NCBI RefSeq assembly: GCF_002095475.1
Contig: NZ_MLFR01000020.1
Location: 1 to 64,000 of the forward strand
Direction: 5' to 3'
Length of the DNA: 64,000 nucleotides
DNA from: Pantoea rwandensis
GTDB lineage: Bacteria; Pseudomonadota; Gammaproteobacteria; Enterobacterales; Enterobacteriaceae
Shown: piece after piece, positions 8,758 through 17,599 of the stretch
Layout: every line of letters starts with the position of its first letter
Position numbering within the stretch: position 1 is the stretch's first letter
Position numbers and translations under genes: made by a program
The notes under the pieces: generated by a model
What the model was told of the DNA's origin: nothing
Database searches by the model: none
Seen by the model: only the letters and a program-made list of their open reading frames with translations

Positions 8758-9076
8758 TTTTTTGATTTTTCCTTCTATACCTGAAAGATTTAAAGCTTAG
8801 TTTTACAGCACCAAATAAATAGATCAGTGGGAGTACGAATATCATCGTTATCGAGAAGGATAAAATTGATTTATCGTCTCCCGAAATGATGATGTATAGC
8901 CATACTCCCATTAAGAAAACGATGATTCCCACCATAACGATGAACTGAGAGTGTAGGGCTTTTATGAGAGCCGGGTAAGTTATCCCATACTCGCTAAGCC
9001 TCTTTCTCATTGCAGCCAGATCCTTCCCGGTAAATCCACTCTTGACGAGTTCTTCCTCAATCTTGACGCTGTTCAT
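8744..9076 (-). CDS. small two-helix membrane protein, candidate immunity protein
   Basis: The 110-residue protein has a soluble N-terminal 40 residues (MNSVKIEEELVKSGFTGKDL) followed by membrane helices at about 44-65 and 72-93 and a basic tail. I recognise no named family. It is translationally coupled to the upstream small membrane gene through an ATGA overlap at 9073-9076. Its 3' end overlaps the convergent candidate effector by 14 bases. Membrane location is what one expects of an immunity protein against a membrane-acting type VI effector, but that role is inference from position only. Confidence 0.6.
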   Translation of the reverse strand: MNSVKIEEELVKSGFTGKDLAAMRKRLSEYGITYPALIKALHSQFIVMVGIIVFLMGVWLYIIISGDDKSILSFSITMIFVLPLIYLFGAVKLSFKSFRYRRKNQKISHP

Positions 9077-9318
9077 TTTTCATTATCTCCAGACTGGGAA
9101 AGTTTGCGAATTTTCGGCGTCATTGAAAGCCCGTAACCCATACACCCTAATGCGAGAAGCGACTGAAAAACAGAAATAGTCGAGTTTGGATCAGTGACGA
9201 TATTTAGTAATACTTGTGCTCCAACAGCAAAGCCGCCAATGATGCTCCACCGGCGCATTTTTATCATATTGTGCAAAACCTTATCCTTGTCTGCAGGCTT
9301 CTGCTTATCCTTTTTCAT
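9073..9318 (-). CDS. small two-helix membrane protein, possible partner of the immunity candidate
   Basis: The product has 81 residues from the ATG at 9318, which has AAAGGATT upstream; an in-frame extension to 9381 has no ribosome site. A lysine-rich start (MKKDKQKPADKDK) precedes two hydrophobic segments at about 24-41 and 46-64 and a charged tail. I do not recognise a family. It forms a two-gene unit with the 110-residue protein downstream and shares the AT-rich composition of the Hcp module. Confidence 0.55.
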   Translation of the reverse strand: MKKDKQKPADKDKVLHNMIKMRRWSIIGGFAVGAQVLLNIVTDPNSTISVFQSLLALGCMGYGLSMTPKIRKLSQSGDNEK

Positions 9319-9423
9319 GACAATCCTTTGTTTGAATAAACGATAACGAGTGATTCTAGAGGCGGGATAATTGGCTGGCAATGCTTTGTGGGGAAATTAA
9401 CCGGTGTCTGGCCCACAAAAGAA

Positions 9424-9449
9424 ATAAAAAAAGGCCTCCGACCGAGGCC
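9424..9449 (-). terminator. rho-independent terminator of the iolI-like gene
   Basis: On the minus strand GGCCTC and GAGGCC form a stem around GGTCG, followed by seven T residues. It lies just downstream of the leftward isomerase gene. Confidence 0.85.
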
Positions 9450-9495
9450 AACACTAACAAAAGTGTCTTGTTTTAGACACAGATAAGGGTTCGTT

Positions 9496-10311
9496 TCAGG
9501 CCTGCAGCAACTCAATGCTGCGGCGAATTTCGCGTTCAATCTCTTTTGCGCCCCATTTCTCCAATTCGGAGGAGAAGGGCTCAAATGCATAGATGCCTTT
9601 ATAGCCGAGCATTTCGAGGCGCTTCACCTGCGCTACGCTGTTCAGCACATCGCTGTCGCTCAACATAATGCGTTCTTCATCGGTCAGCTGCTCGGTTGGG
9701 CGGGTATCCTCCACGCCAGAAAGATGCACTAAACCAATCTGGTTAACGTCAATCTCCTGCGGGAACTCCTGTTCAGCGTTCTCATATAAATGATGATGGA
9801 AAGTATCCAACAGCAGCTTAAATGGCACGCCCGCCTGCTTGATCAGTTTCTGCGTTTGCACCGCTGAACGCAGTGAGCTCACCGGGAAGCCGAGCGGTTC
9901 CACATAACCCTGAATACCATACTCAGCAAACAACGGTGCCAGCTTTTGCATCGCTGCCAACGTCTGTTCTGGCGCAATCGCAATGCCTTCATTGAGTGGG
10001 CACATCACCAGCGCCTTCGCGCCGATCGCTTTGGCTTCTTTCAGCAGCGCCTCGGCTTTCGCCAGCAATGCATCATCCGCACGGTTAAACGGGTAGAGCG
10101 CGTTAATGGTCTCTATTTCAATGTGGTACTTATCGGTTAATGCCCGGAGCTGCGTCACGCTCAGATCATCGGTTACCTTGCCACTCGACATATCGTTGCG
10201 CAGCTCAACTTTGCTCAATCCCAAGCGTTGTACCAGCTGGAAGAACGCTTCAATAGAGAGCGCAGGCGCAATTTTACGGTTGATACAGAAACGGGTTGGA
10301 TCGATGGCCAT
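9496..10311 (-). CDS. iolI: TIM-barrel sugar isomerase/epimerase, IolI-like (2-keto-myo-inositol isomerase)
   Basis: The protein has 271 residues from the ATG at 10311, which has CAGGAG upstream; the longer frame to 10359 is not supported. It belongs to the xylose-isomerase-like TIM-barrel family. Metal-site segments visible are EPLGFPVSS near 150, LLDTFHHHLYE near 185, IGLVHLSGVED near 210 and YAFEPFSSE near 250. IolI interconverts 2-keto-myo-inositol and 1-keto-D-chiro-inositol, allowing other inositol stereoisomers to enter the pathway. It is divergent from iolA, consistent with membership of the iol regulon. An IolH-type relative cannot be excluded. Confidence 0.75.
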   Translation of the reverse strand: MAIDPTRFCINRKIAPALSIEAFFQLVQRLGLSKVELRNDMSSGKVTDDLSVTQLRALTDKYHIEIETINALYPFNRADDALLAKAEALLKEAKAIGAKALVMCPLNEGIAIAPEQTLAAMQKLAPLFAEYGIQGYVEPLGFPVSSLRSAVQTQKLIKQAGVPFKLLLDTFHHHLYENAEQEFPQEIDVNQIGLVHLSGVEDTRPTEQLTDEERIMLSDSDVLNSVAQVKRLEMLGYKGIYAFEPFSSELEKWGAKEIEREIRRSIELLQA

Positions 10312-10724
10312 GTGCGGCTCCTGTAATAGTATGCGGGTAAGATGCTGCAAAGAGAACATTTATTTCATTGATAGTGAATTATGAAATGCAGGATATTGGA
10401 TCTCACTCGCAAAAATTTCATATTTCGTTTCGCGTAACATCATGTAAGCGTGCTCTCAGTGAGTGTAGGGGGGTCACATAAGGTTAAGATGCAGTGTGAA
10501 TAATCGAGCTTGAACGCCCGTAGAGCGAGGGTTACACCCGTATTAGGTCGAAAAGAAGAAAAATGCGATCCATGCCGCTAAAAGTAAATTTTCCAAAAAG
10601 AAGTATTTGAAAAATTTATTTCATTGTAATAGCTTCATAGCACGCTTTTCGTATTGCCTGATCAGGTGGTGTTGCAGTGTCAACCGACTGCCTGCAGGGA
10701 ACTTCACATCAAAGAGGCAACGAC
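10312..10724. promoter_or_regulatory. divergent iolI/iolA promoter region with repeated TTTCAT/ATGAAA motifs
   Basis: No gene is seen. TTTCAT at 10363-10368 and ATGAAA at 10381-10386 form one inverted pair. AATTTCATATTTCG lies at about 10414-10427. TGAAAAATTTATTTCA at 10608-10623 is a near-perfect dyad. The same motif occurs upstream of iolR, iolC and iolD, so these are proposed sites for the RpiR-family regulator IolR. Confidence 0.55.
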
Positions 10725-12230
10725 ATGACTATCGTAGGAAACTTTATCGGCGGCAAGATTACCCACAGCGCCAGCAATGAAACCATTCCGGTATACGATC
10801 CGGCCACCGGCAAAGTAGCGCGCGAACTGACTCAGAGCACCTCAGCTGAAGTCGAAAAAGCGATTGAAATCGCCCATGCCGCATTCCCAGAGTGGTCAAA
10901 AACAGCACCGCTGCGTCGTGCCCGCGTGATGTTCAACTTCAAAGCACTGATGGAAAAGCACCGCGAAGAGCTGGCTGCGCTGATCGTGTCTGAGCACGGC
11001 AAAGTGTGGTCAGATGCCTTAGGTGAACTGACGCGCGGTATTGAAGTGATCGAGTATGCCTGCGGTATTCCGCACCTGATTAAAGGTGAAAACTCCCCAA
11101 CCGTCGGAACAGGCGTTGACAGCTACTCGCTGATGCAGCCAGTGGGCGTGGTCGCCGGTATTACCCCATTCAACTTCCCAGCGATGGTGCCATTGTGGAT
11201 GTTCCCAATCGCGCTGGCGTGCGGTAACACCTTTATCCTCAAGCCACCGGCGCTGGACCCATCAGCCTCAGTACGTATGGCTGAGCTGCTGAAAGAAGCG
11301 GGCCTGCCAGATGGCGTATTCAACGTGGTGCACTCGTCTAACGAAGATGCCGAGCAGCTGTACAAAGATCCGCGCATTGCAGCGGTGAGCTTCGTCGGTT
11401 CTTCCGGCGTGGCAGAACATATCTACAAAACCGCCAGCGCCCATGGCAAACGTGTTCAGGCATTTGGTGCGGCGAAAAACCACGCCATCGTAATGCCGGA
11501 TGCCGATCTGGATGCCACCGTGAATGCCATCATGGGCGGCGCGTTTGGTTCTGCCGGTGAGCGTTGCATGGCGCTGCCAGTGGTGGTCGCTGTGGGGAAC
11601 GACACCGCAGATAAACTGATTGCGCGTCTGACGCCGCTGATCAAAGCGCTACGCGTTGGCCCTGGCATCCAGAAAGGTGCTGAAGAGAACGAAATGGGGC
11701 CGGTGGTTTCTGCCGCGCATCAGAAAAAAGTACTGGGCTACATCGACCAAGGTGAAGCCGAGGGCGCGAAACTGGTGGTGGATGGCCGTGGCGTGAAAGT
11801 TGCGGGTCATGAAGAAGGTTACTACGTCGGTGGCACGCTGTTTGATAACGTCACTCCAGACATGGTGATTTGGCGTGAAGAGATCTTTGGACCGGTGCTG
11901 AGCATCATGCGTTCAACCGATTTCGACAGTGCGCTGAAGCTGGTGAACAGCCATGAATTCGGCAACGGCAGCGCCATCTTTACCAGCAACGGCCACACCG
12001 CACGTGAGTTTGTGCAGAACGTCGAAGCGGGCATGGTAGGCGTTAACGTACCGGTGCCAGTCCCTATGGCGTTCCACAGCTTCGGTGGCTGGAAACGTTC
12101 GGTGTTTGGTGCGCTGAATGTTCACGGTCCAGATGGCGTACGTTTCTACACCCGTATGAAAACTGCCACAGTGCGTTGGCCGAGCGGTCAGCAGACGGTG
12201 TCTGAGTTCAGCATGCCAACACTGGGCTAA
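10725..12230 (+). CDS. iolA: (methyl)malonate-semialdehyde dehydrogenase (acylating) IolA/MmsA
   Basis: The protein has 501 residues from the ATG at 10725, with AAAGAGG upstream; the upstream in-frame extension is not needed. It is a CoA-dependent aldehyde dehydrogenase that converts malonate semialdehyde to acetyl-CoA and CO2 in the last step of inositol breakdown. The nucleophile Cys281 lies in GSAGERCMALPV. The general-base Glu of ordinary aldehyde dehydrogenases is replaced in FGAAKNHAIVMPDA, as in the MmsA branch. The NAD segment TPFNFPAMVPLWMFP is intact. The gene leads an iolAB operon and is 25 bases from iolB. Confidence 0.95.
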   Translation: MTIVGNFIGGKITHSASNETIPVYDPATGKVARELTQSTSAEVEKAIEIAHAAFPEWSKTAPLRRARVMFNFKALMEKHREELAALIVSEHGKVWSDALGELTRGIEVIEYACGIPHLIKGENSPTVGTGVDSYSLMQPVGVVAGITPFNFPAMVPLWMFPIALACGNTFILKPPALDPSASVRMAELLKEAGLPDGVFNVVHSSNEDAEQLYKDPRIAAVSFVGSSGVAEHIYKTASAHGKRVQAFGAAKNHAIVMPDADLDATVNAIMGGAFGSAGERCMALPVVVAVGNDTADKLIARLTPLIKALRVGPGIQKGAEENEMGPVVSAAHQKKVLGYIDQGEAEGAKLVVDGRGVKVAGHEEGYYVGGTLFDNVTPDMVIWREEIFGPVLSIMRSTDFDSALKLVNSHEFGNGSAIFTSNGHTAREFVQNVEAGMVGVNVPVPVPMAFHSFGGWKRSVFGALNVHGPDGVRFYTRMKTATVRWPSGQQTVSEFSMPTLG

Positions 12231-12255
12231 TCTCGCTCAAACAAGGAGATCGATG

Positions 12256-13074
12256 ATGTCTTTGATTTCGAAAGCGCAACAGCCAGACAGCAATGGCCGT
12301 ATCCAGCACGTTACGCCAGAAAGCGCGGGCTGGGAGTACGTGGGTTTTGATGCCTATCTGCTGAAGAAAGGTCAGAGCCTGAAGCTCAGCAGCGGCGACA
12401 AAGAGCTGTGCCTGGTGCTGGTGGCAGGTTTTGCCTCGGTGAAAACACGCCATGCGGAGTTCCCGAACCTGGGCAAACGTCTGTCGCCATTTGAACGCAT
12501 TCCGCCTTACTCGGTATATGTGCCGCACAACGATGAAGTGGAAGTGTATGCGGACAGCGATCTGGAGCTGGCAGTCTGTAATGCGCCGAGCAAAGGTAAT
12601 CTGCCTGCGCGCCTGATTGCGCCGGAAGATGTGGGTGTTGAGCAGCGTGGTAAAGGACGCAACCAGCGTCTGGTGCATAACATTCTGCCAGACAACAAAG
12701 AAGCGGACAGCCTGCTGGTGGTGGAAGTGTATACCGACGAGGGCGCGACCAGTTCGTACCCGAGTCATAAGCATGACCAGAAAACTAGCCCGGACGAAAC
12801 CTATCTGGAAGAGACTTATTATCACCGTTTCGATCCAGAACCGGGTTTCGCCATGCAGCGCGTTTATACCGACGACCGTTCACTCGACGAGTGCATGGCG
12901 CCGTATAACCGCGATGTGGTGACTGTACCGCGTGGCTACCATCCGGTGGCGACCATCGCAGGTTACGATAACTACTACCTGAACGTGATGGCAGGTCCAG
13001 TGCGTTTGTGGAAGTTTACCTGGGAAAAAGATCACGCCTGGGTGAACAGCGATAAATATCCGCGCAGTAAATAA
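12256..13074 (+). CDS. iolB: 5-deoxy-glucuronate isomerase IolB
   Basis: The 272-residue cupin-type isomerase converts 5-deoxy-D-glucuronate to 5-dehydro-2-deoxy-D-gluconate (DKG), the substrate of IolC. Characteristic segments are the metal-binding TSSYPSHKHDQ near residue 170, ETYYHRFDPEPGFAMQRVYT and RGYHPVATIAGYDNYYLNVM near the end. Two ATGs in a row occur at 12253 and 12256; AAGGAG is seven bases from the second, so that one is preferred. The gene directly follows iolA and ends before a strong terminator. Confidence 0.95.
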   Translation: MSLISKAQQPDSNGRIQHVTPESAGWEYVGFDAYLLKKGQSLKLSSGDKELCLVLVAGFASVKTRHAEFPNLGKRLSPFERIPPYSVYVPHNDEVEVYADSDLELAVCNAPSKGNLPARLIAPEDVGVEQRGKGRNQRLVHNILPDNKEADSLLVVEVYTDEGATSSYPSHKHDQKTSPDETYLEETYYHRFDPEPGFAMQRVYTDDRSLDECMAPYNRDVVTVPRGYHPVATIAGYDNYYLNVMAGPVRLWKFTWEKDHAWVNSDKYPRSK

Positions 13075-13090
13075 CCGGTAAAAAAGTAGA

Positions 13091-13117
13091 AGGGCAGCCA
13101 AATGGCTGCCCTTTTTT
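13091..13117 (+). terminator. rho-independent terminator of iolAB
   Basis: AGGGCAGCC and GGCTGCCCT form a nine-base stem around AAAT, followed by six T residues. It separates iolB from the convergent hydrolase gene. Confidence 0.9.
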
Positions 13118-13128
13118 ATCAACAAGGT

Positions 13129-15150
13129 TTAACGCGCGATACGTTGATCCCAGCGACGTTTGAACACGGATTCACCGTTGTGCTGAACATGCATTTCACC
13201 ACTCACAATGAAATGAGTGAGATCGCTCCTCATCTCCAGCGTAATATCCGTCTCCGTCCACCAATCTTCGCGACCGATTTTCATCGACTGGGTCAATACA
13301 TAGTGAGCTGACAGTGGGTCGTGGTTTTGCAGCGTCAACTGACGTCGCAGGCTATGGTCAACGGTGGTATCGATATCATCAAAGCGATACACGCCCTCAC
13401 CGAATACGCCGCCCACGCCGTTGGTGATGCTCTGCCAGCTGTCGTTAACCACATCGTAATGCAATTCTCTGTCGACTCGGCCAGGAGAAAGTATTGTCAG
13501 TGGTGTATTCGCCGCGGTGGCCGGATGCGGATTCGGCCCGGCAATCGGCTCAACCTGTTTGCAAACGGGAAGCTGCAACGTTGCGCTTGCCAGGTTCACA
13601 CTCAGCGTGGCGTGTTCGGCCATCGGCCAAATCATTGGCCAGAAGGTGGTGCCCAAGGAAATGCGCAGCCGATGTCCCGCAGCAAAGCGCCACGCGATGC
13701 CATCAAGCTGTACGGTAACCTGCACGCTCTCACCTGGCGTGAGCGGTACGCATTGTTCCTGTCCTTGCAAATGGCTGAGATTGATCCAGCCATGTGTCAC
13801 GCGCGTTGACGCGCCATCGGGCGCCACATCGGATAGGCGAACGTACAGCATCGCGGCGGGTTTATCGCTGGACAACGTCACGTTGAATTGCGGGAAGCCA
13901 TAGATGCTCAGACTCTCGCTGAGTGCCGGGCTGTCGAAGTTTTCGGTTAAGCCTTCATCCATACGCTGATCGCTTGGACTCTCCCCCAACACGCCCGCTC
14001 CCATCCACTCGCCTGCAAACAAGCCGTGATTTTGCAGCGTAGAGATCGACTGCCAATGATCTTGCGCCAGCGGAGTCTGTGTCATGACGGCGGGTTGCAG
14101 ATGCCAGTGCTGAGCCTCTGTCACCTCATCGGTATCGCCGTCAATGGCGATCCATTCACCTACGGCCTGAGGACGTTGTGAGTTGGGGCGTTGACTGTCG
14201 TTCAGCCAGGCCTGAATGCGTGGTCCTGCCAACACATCGTTATCATCTTGTTTTAACCAACGGTCCCACCATTGCACCGCTTCTTGCAAGAAACCTATCG
14301 CAGGTTCAGGCGTGCCATCTTGCGGATAGATGTGTGCCCACGGACCGATGATCGCTTTGCGCGGCACATCAAGATGGTCCATCAGGCGGAAAATCGCATT
14401 ACTGTAAGAGTCAGCCCAGCCGCCTACCGCCATCACGGGGCACTGAATTGCGGCCCAATCTTCTCCCACAGAACCGTGTTTCCAGTAAGCATCTTTCAGT
14501 GGATGTTCCATCCACAGGGCGGGGAAGAAGGGCATGTTCTCCAGGCGGTGCAGCCAATCCTGATACCATCCATCACCGACGAGTGCGGGATCTTGTGGGC
14601 GGCTCTGATAGGCCAGCATGATGCCTCCCCACCAGAGGTTGTCATTCAGCAAGCAGCCGCCTTTGTAATGAATATCGTCGTTGTAGCGGTCATCGGTGGA
14701 ACAAACGGTGATGATCGCTTTCAAGGCAGGCGGGCGCCGAGCAGCCAATTGCAGGCAGTTGAAACCGCCCCAGGATTTACCCATCATACCAACCGCACCG
14801 CTACACCACGTCTGCTGGCTGATCCAGTCGATGACTTCTAATGCATCTTCCTGCTCTTGCAGCAGATACTCATCCGCTAGCAAGCCGTCAGACTCTCCAC
14901 TGCCGCGCATATCAACACGCAGTACGGCATATCCCTGGCCAGCAAAGTAGCCATGCATGGGTTCATCACGCGTGCGGGTACCATCGCGTTTACGATAGGG
15001 AATGTATTCAAGGATCGCGGGAACCGCGTGCTGTGAGGCGGATAATGGCAGCCACATGCGGGCGGCTAATCGGGTGCCATCTTTCAGGGTGATCCACAAA
15101 TGCTCTGTCACACTGACGTTGTGCGGAAATTGCGTTACCAAGGTTTTCAT
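13129..15150 (-). CDS. CocE/NonD family hydrolase (S15-type X-Pro dipeptidyl-peptidase fold)
   Basis: The 673-residue alpha/beta hydrolase is followed by the jelly-roll C-terminal domain of the S15/CocE group. The nucleophile elbow GKSWGGFNC lies near residue 145 and the N-terminal LEYIPYRKRDGTRTRDEP near 50. IIGPWAHIYPQDG near 265 contains the likely catalytic His. Members hydrolyse ester or amide bonds (cocaine, beta-lactam side chains, X-Pro peptides). There is no signal peptide, so it is cytoplasmic. It is the last gene of a leftward operon after the peptide-type ABC genes and overlaps the ATPase stop by four bases, suggesting it processes the imported compound. Confidence 0.85.
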   Translation of the reverse strand: MKTLVTQFPHNVSVTEHLWITLKDGTRLAARMWLPLSASQHAVPAILEYIPYRKRDGTRTRDEPMHGYFAGQGYAVLRVDMRGSGESDGLLADEYLLQEQEDALEVIDWISQQTWCSGAVGMMGKSWGGFNCLQLAARRPPALKAIITVCSTDDRYNDDIHYKGGCLLNDNLWWGGIMLAYQSRPQDPALVGDGWYQDWLHRLENMPFFPALWMEHPLKDAYWKHGSVGEDWAAIQCPVMAVGGWADSYSNAIFRLMDHLDVPRKAIIGPWAHIYPQDGTPEPAIGFLQEAVQWWDRWLKQDDNDVLAGPRIQAWLNDSQRPNSQRPQAVGEWIAIDGDTDEVTEAQHWHLQPAVMTQTPLAQDHWQSISTLQNHGLFAGEWMGAGVLGESPSDQRMDEGLTENFDSPALSESLSIYGFPQFNVTLSSDKPAAMLYVRLSDVAPDGASTRVTHGWINLSHLQGQEQCVPLTPGESVQVTVQLDGIAWRFAAGHRLRISLGTTFWPMIWPMAEHATLSVNLASATLQLPVCKQVEPIAGPNPHPATAANTPLTILSPGRVDRELHYDVVNDSWQSITNGVGGVFGEGVYRFDDIDTTVDHSLRRQLTLQNHDPLSAHYVLTQSMKIGREDWWTETDITLEMRSDLTHFIVSGEMHVQHNGESVFKRRWDQRIAR

Positions 15151-16769
15151 GAGGCTCCTGCCATCGCGTTTGACTGGCGCTGACCCAGTACCTCATCCAA
15201 CCAGGATGGGCGCATCTCCGGAACGGAGGTCAGCAATTTTTCGGTGTAACTGTGCATTGGGGCGCTAAAGACTTGGGCGGTCGGGCCTTGTGCCACCACA
15301 TTACCTTGGTACATCACCGCCACTTGCTGAGCGATCCGTTTCACTGTGCTGAGATCATGAGTGATGAACAGGTAAGAGAGTTTCAGTTGCTCCTGCAGGC
15401 GGCGTAACAGGTTCAGCACCTCTTCCGCGACCAGTGGATCGAGCGCAGACGTGGCTTCATCACAGATAATGAGGTCGGGTTGTGCAGCCAGTGCCCGTGC
15501 GATGCACACACGCTGTTTTTGCCCTCCGGACAATGCACCTGGATAGCGATCAATCAGGCTAAGCGGCAATTCGGTCAGACGTAGCAACTCCTCAACACGT
15601 GCCCGCACCTGGCGTTTATCCAGCCCAAAATAGAAGGCGATGGGCCGACCAATAGCTTCAAGAATGGTCTGGCGTGGGTTGAGGGCGACATCGGGTAACT
15701 GATAGATCATTTGAATGCGGCGCAGTGTTTCTTTGTCACGCTTTTGGTAGCGATTTGCCAGCGTTTGCGCACCAAAGGTCACTTGTCCTTGGGTATCATT
15801 CAGCAGACCGCATAACGCGCGCGCGAGCGTACTTTTTCCGCTGCCAGATTCACCAATGATGGCCAGCGTTTCCCCTTTGGCCAGACTCATTGAGACACCG
15901 TGCACGACCGTTTTACCGTTGTAACCGGTCGAAAGATTACGCAGCGTCAGGAGCTGGCCCTGTGGGGACGTCTCAGCATGAACAGCGGTGAGAGCGTGCG
16001 CGCGTTCAGACACCAGTTGCTGGGTGTAACTTTGCAGGGGATTTTGCAGAATATCCGCGGTTCGGGCGCACTCAACTTCACTACCTTGGCGTAAAACCAT
16101 AATACGATCGGCGATCTGTGCGACCACGGCTAAATCATGGGTGATATACAGCGCCGCAGTATTGAATTCCCTCACCAGCTTACGCAGCATCACCAGCACT
16201 TCGATTTGCGTGGTCACATCCAGCGCCGTGGTGGGTTCATCCATCACCAGCAGGTTAGGCTTGCATGACATCGCCATAGCCGCCATCGCACGCTGCAGTT
16301 GACCACCAGAGAGTTGGTGTGGATAACGCTCACCAATGGTTTCGGGTTCTGGCAGATCAAGGGCGCGAAACAATGCGATGGCCCACTCTTTGGCTTCTGT
16401 GGCGGTCATCAATCCGTGGCGAATTGGGCCTTCACACACCTGTTTACCGATGGTGAGTGCGGGATTAAACGCGGCGGCTGCACTCTGCGCCACATAGGCG
16501 ACGCGTCTACCACGGATTTCGCGTTTCTCTTTACTGGAGAGGGGAACGATATCCTGGCCTGCAATACGTACTTCTCCGCCAGCAATACGACATCCTGGAC
16601 GCGCATAGCCCAGGGCTGCCAGACCAATGGTGGATTTTCCCGCACCTGACTCGCCAATTAAACCCAGTACTTCACCGGGCTGCAGGCTGAGGGAAATATC
16701 CTTCACCAGCGGCAGTCCTTGCTCAGTCTCAATACGCAAATTGCGCATCTCTAAAATAGGCTGTGTCAT
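15147..16769 (-). CDS. dipeptide/oligopeptide-type ABC transporter, fused double ATP-binding protein
   Basis: The 540-residue protein has two complete ATPase domains, equivalent to DppD fused to DppF (as in GsiA and YejF). The first has GESGAGKST near residue 40 and LSGGQLQRAMAAMAM near 160. The second has GESGSGKST near 305 and LSGGQKQRVCIARAL near 430. Walker B segments NLLVMDEPTTALD and LIICDEATSALD follow each signature. It overlaps its neighbours by four bases on both sides, so the operon is tightly coupled. Confidence 0.9.
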   Translation of the reverse strand: MTQPILEMRNLRIETEQGLPLVKDISLSLQPGEVLGLIGESGAGKSTIGLAALGYARPGCRIAGGEVRIAGQDIVPLSSKEKREIRGRRVAYVAQSAAAAFNPALTIGKQVCEGPIRHGLMTATEAKEWAIALFRALDLPEPETIGERYPHQLSGGQLQRAMAAMAMSCKPNLLVMDEPTTALDVTTQIEVLVMLRKLVREFNTAALYITHDLAVVAQIADRIMVLRQGSEVECARTADILQNPLQSYTQQLVSERAHALTAVHAETSPQGQLLTLRNLSTGYNGKTVVHGVSMSLAKGETLAIIGESGSGKSTLARALCGLLNDTQGQVTFGAQTLANRYQKRDKETLRRIQMIYQLPDVALNPRQTILEAIGRPIAFYFGLDKRQVRARVEELLRLTELPLSLIDRYPGALSGGQKQRVCIARALAAQPDLIICDEATSALDPLVAEEVLNLLRRLQEQLKLSYLFITHDLSTVKRIAQQVAVMYQGNVVAQGPTAQVFSAPMHSYTEKLLTSVPEMRPSWLDEVLGQRQSNAMAGAS

Positions 16770-17599
16770 CCTTCATCTCCCAGGGAAAGGTTATTTCGCA
16801 CCAGTAACCAATCCACTACCAGGTTGACGCCAATGGTGAGCAACGCAATGGCCGCAGCAGGATAGAGAGGAGCGAATTGGCCAAAGTTAATGGCTTGAGC
16901 GTTGTCACGCACCATGCTGCCCCAATCGGCCCACGGTGGCTGAATGCCCAGCCCCAGGAAACTTAATCCGGCAATAAACAAGAAGGTAAAGCAGAAACGC
17001 ATGCCGAACTCCGCCAGTAAAGGCGGTATGGCGTTGGGCAAAATCTCTTTGCGGACGATCCAGGCTAAGCCTTCACCCCGTAAGCGAGCGGCTTCCACAT
17101 ACTCCTGGCAGACAATACCTTGGGCGACCAAACGCGCCAGGCGGTAAACCCGCGTGGCATCCAGCAGCGCAATCGTGCCGACTAAGACGGGAACGGAGGT
17201 GCCCAGAACCGACAACACGATTAATGCCAGAATCAGTACCGGAATAGACATCAGCGTATCGACGATGCGCGTCAACACCACATCGACCCAACGGCCGTAA
17301 ATCGCCGCAGTGAAACCGGTGATGATGCCGATGACAAACGAAATCGCGGTGATTGCCAGTGCGATTGCAATGGTGGTCCGCGCACCAAACAGAATGCGCG
17401 ACAGCATGTCACGCCCCAGGCTGTCAGTGCCCATTGGCATTGAGAACGAGGGGAGCATCCAGATATCGCCGACTTGGGCAGTCTCACTGTGTGGGGCTAA
17501 CCAAGGGGCAAAAACGGCGGCGATCAAATTGACCGTAATGATGGCAAGGCCCAGCATCGCAGATAACGGAACCGCACGTATGTTGACTTTCTTCATCAT
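16766..17599 (-). CDS. peptide-type ABC transporter permease, DppC-like
   Basis: The 277-residue inner-membrane permease begins with one N-terminal helix (about 13-33), followed by the domain pattern HSETAQVGDIWMLPSFSMPMGTDSLGRDMLSRIL typical of DppC/OppC. The EAA loop is EAARLRGEGLAWIVRKEILPN near 185. The start ATGATG (17599/17596) follows the in-frame stop that the upstream permease would have if its frameshift were corrected. Confidence 0.9.
   Translation of the reverse strand: MMKKVNIRAVPLSAMLGLAIITVNLIAAVFAPWLAPHSETAQVGDIWMLPSFSMPMGTDSLGRDMLSRILFGARTTIAIALAITAISFVIGIITGFTAAIYGRWVDVVLTRIVDTLMSIPVLILALIVLSVLGTSVPVLVGTIALLDATRVYRLARLVAQGIVCQEYVEAARLRGEGLAWIVRKEILPNAIPPLLAEFGMRFCFTFLFIAGLSFLGLGIQPPWADWGSMVRDNAQAINFGQFAPLYPAAAIALLTIGVNLVVDWLLVRNNLSLGDEG

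Noticed and set aside
7405..9318. Complete type VI secretion locus
   Set aside because: Only hcp is present; no tssBC, tssJKLM, clpV or vgrG genes occur in the window.
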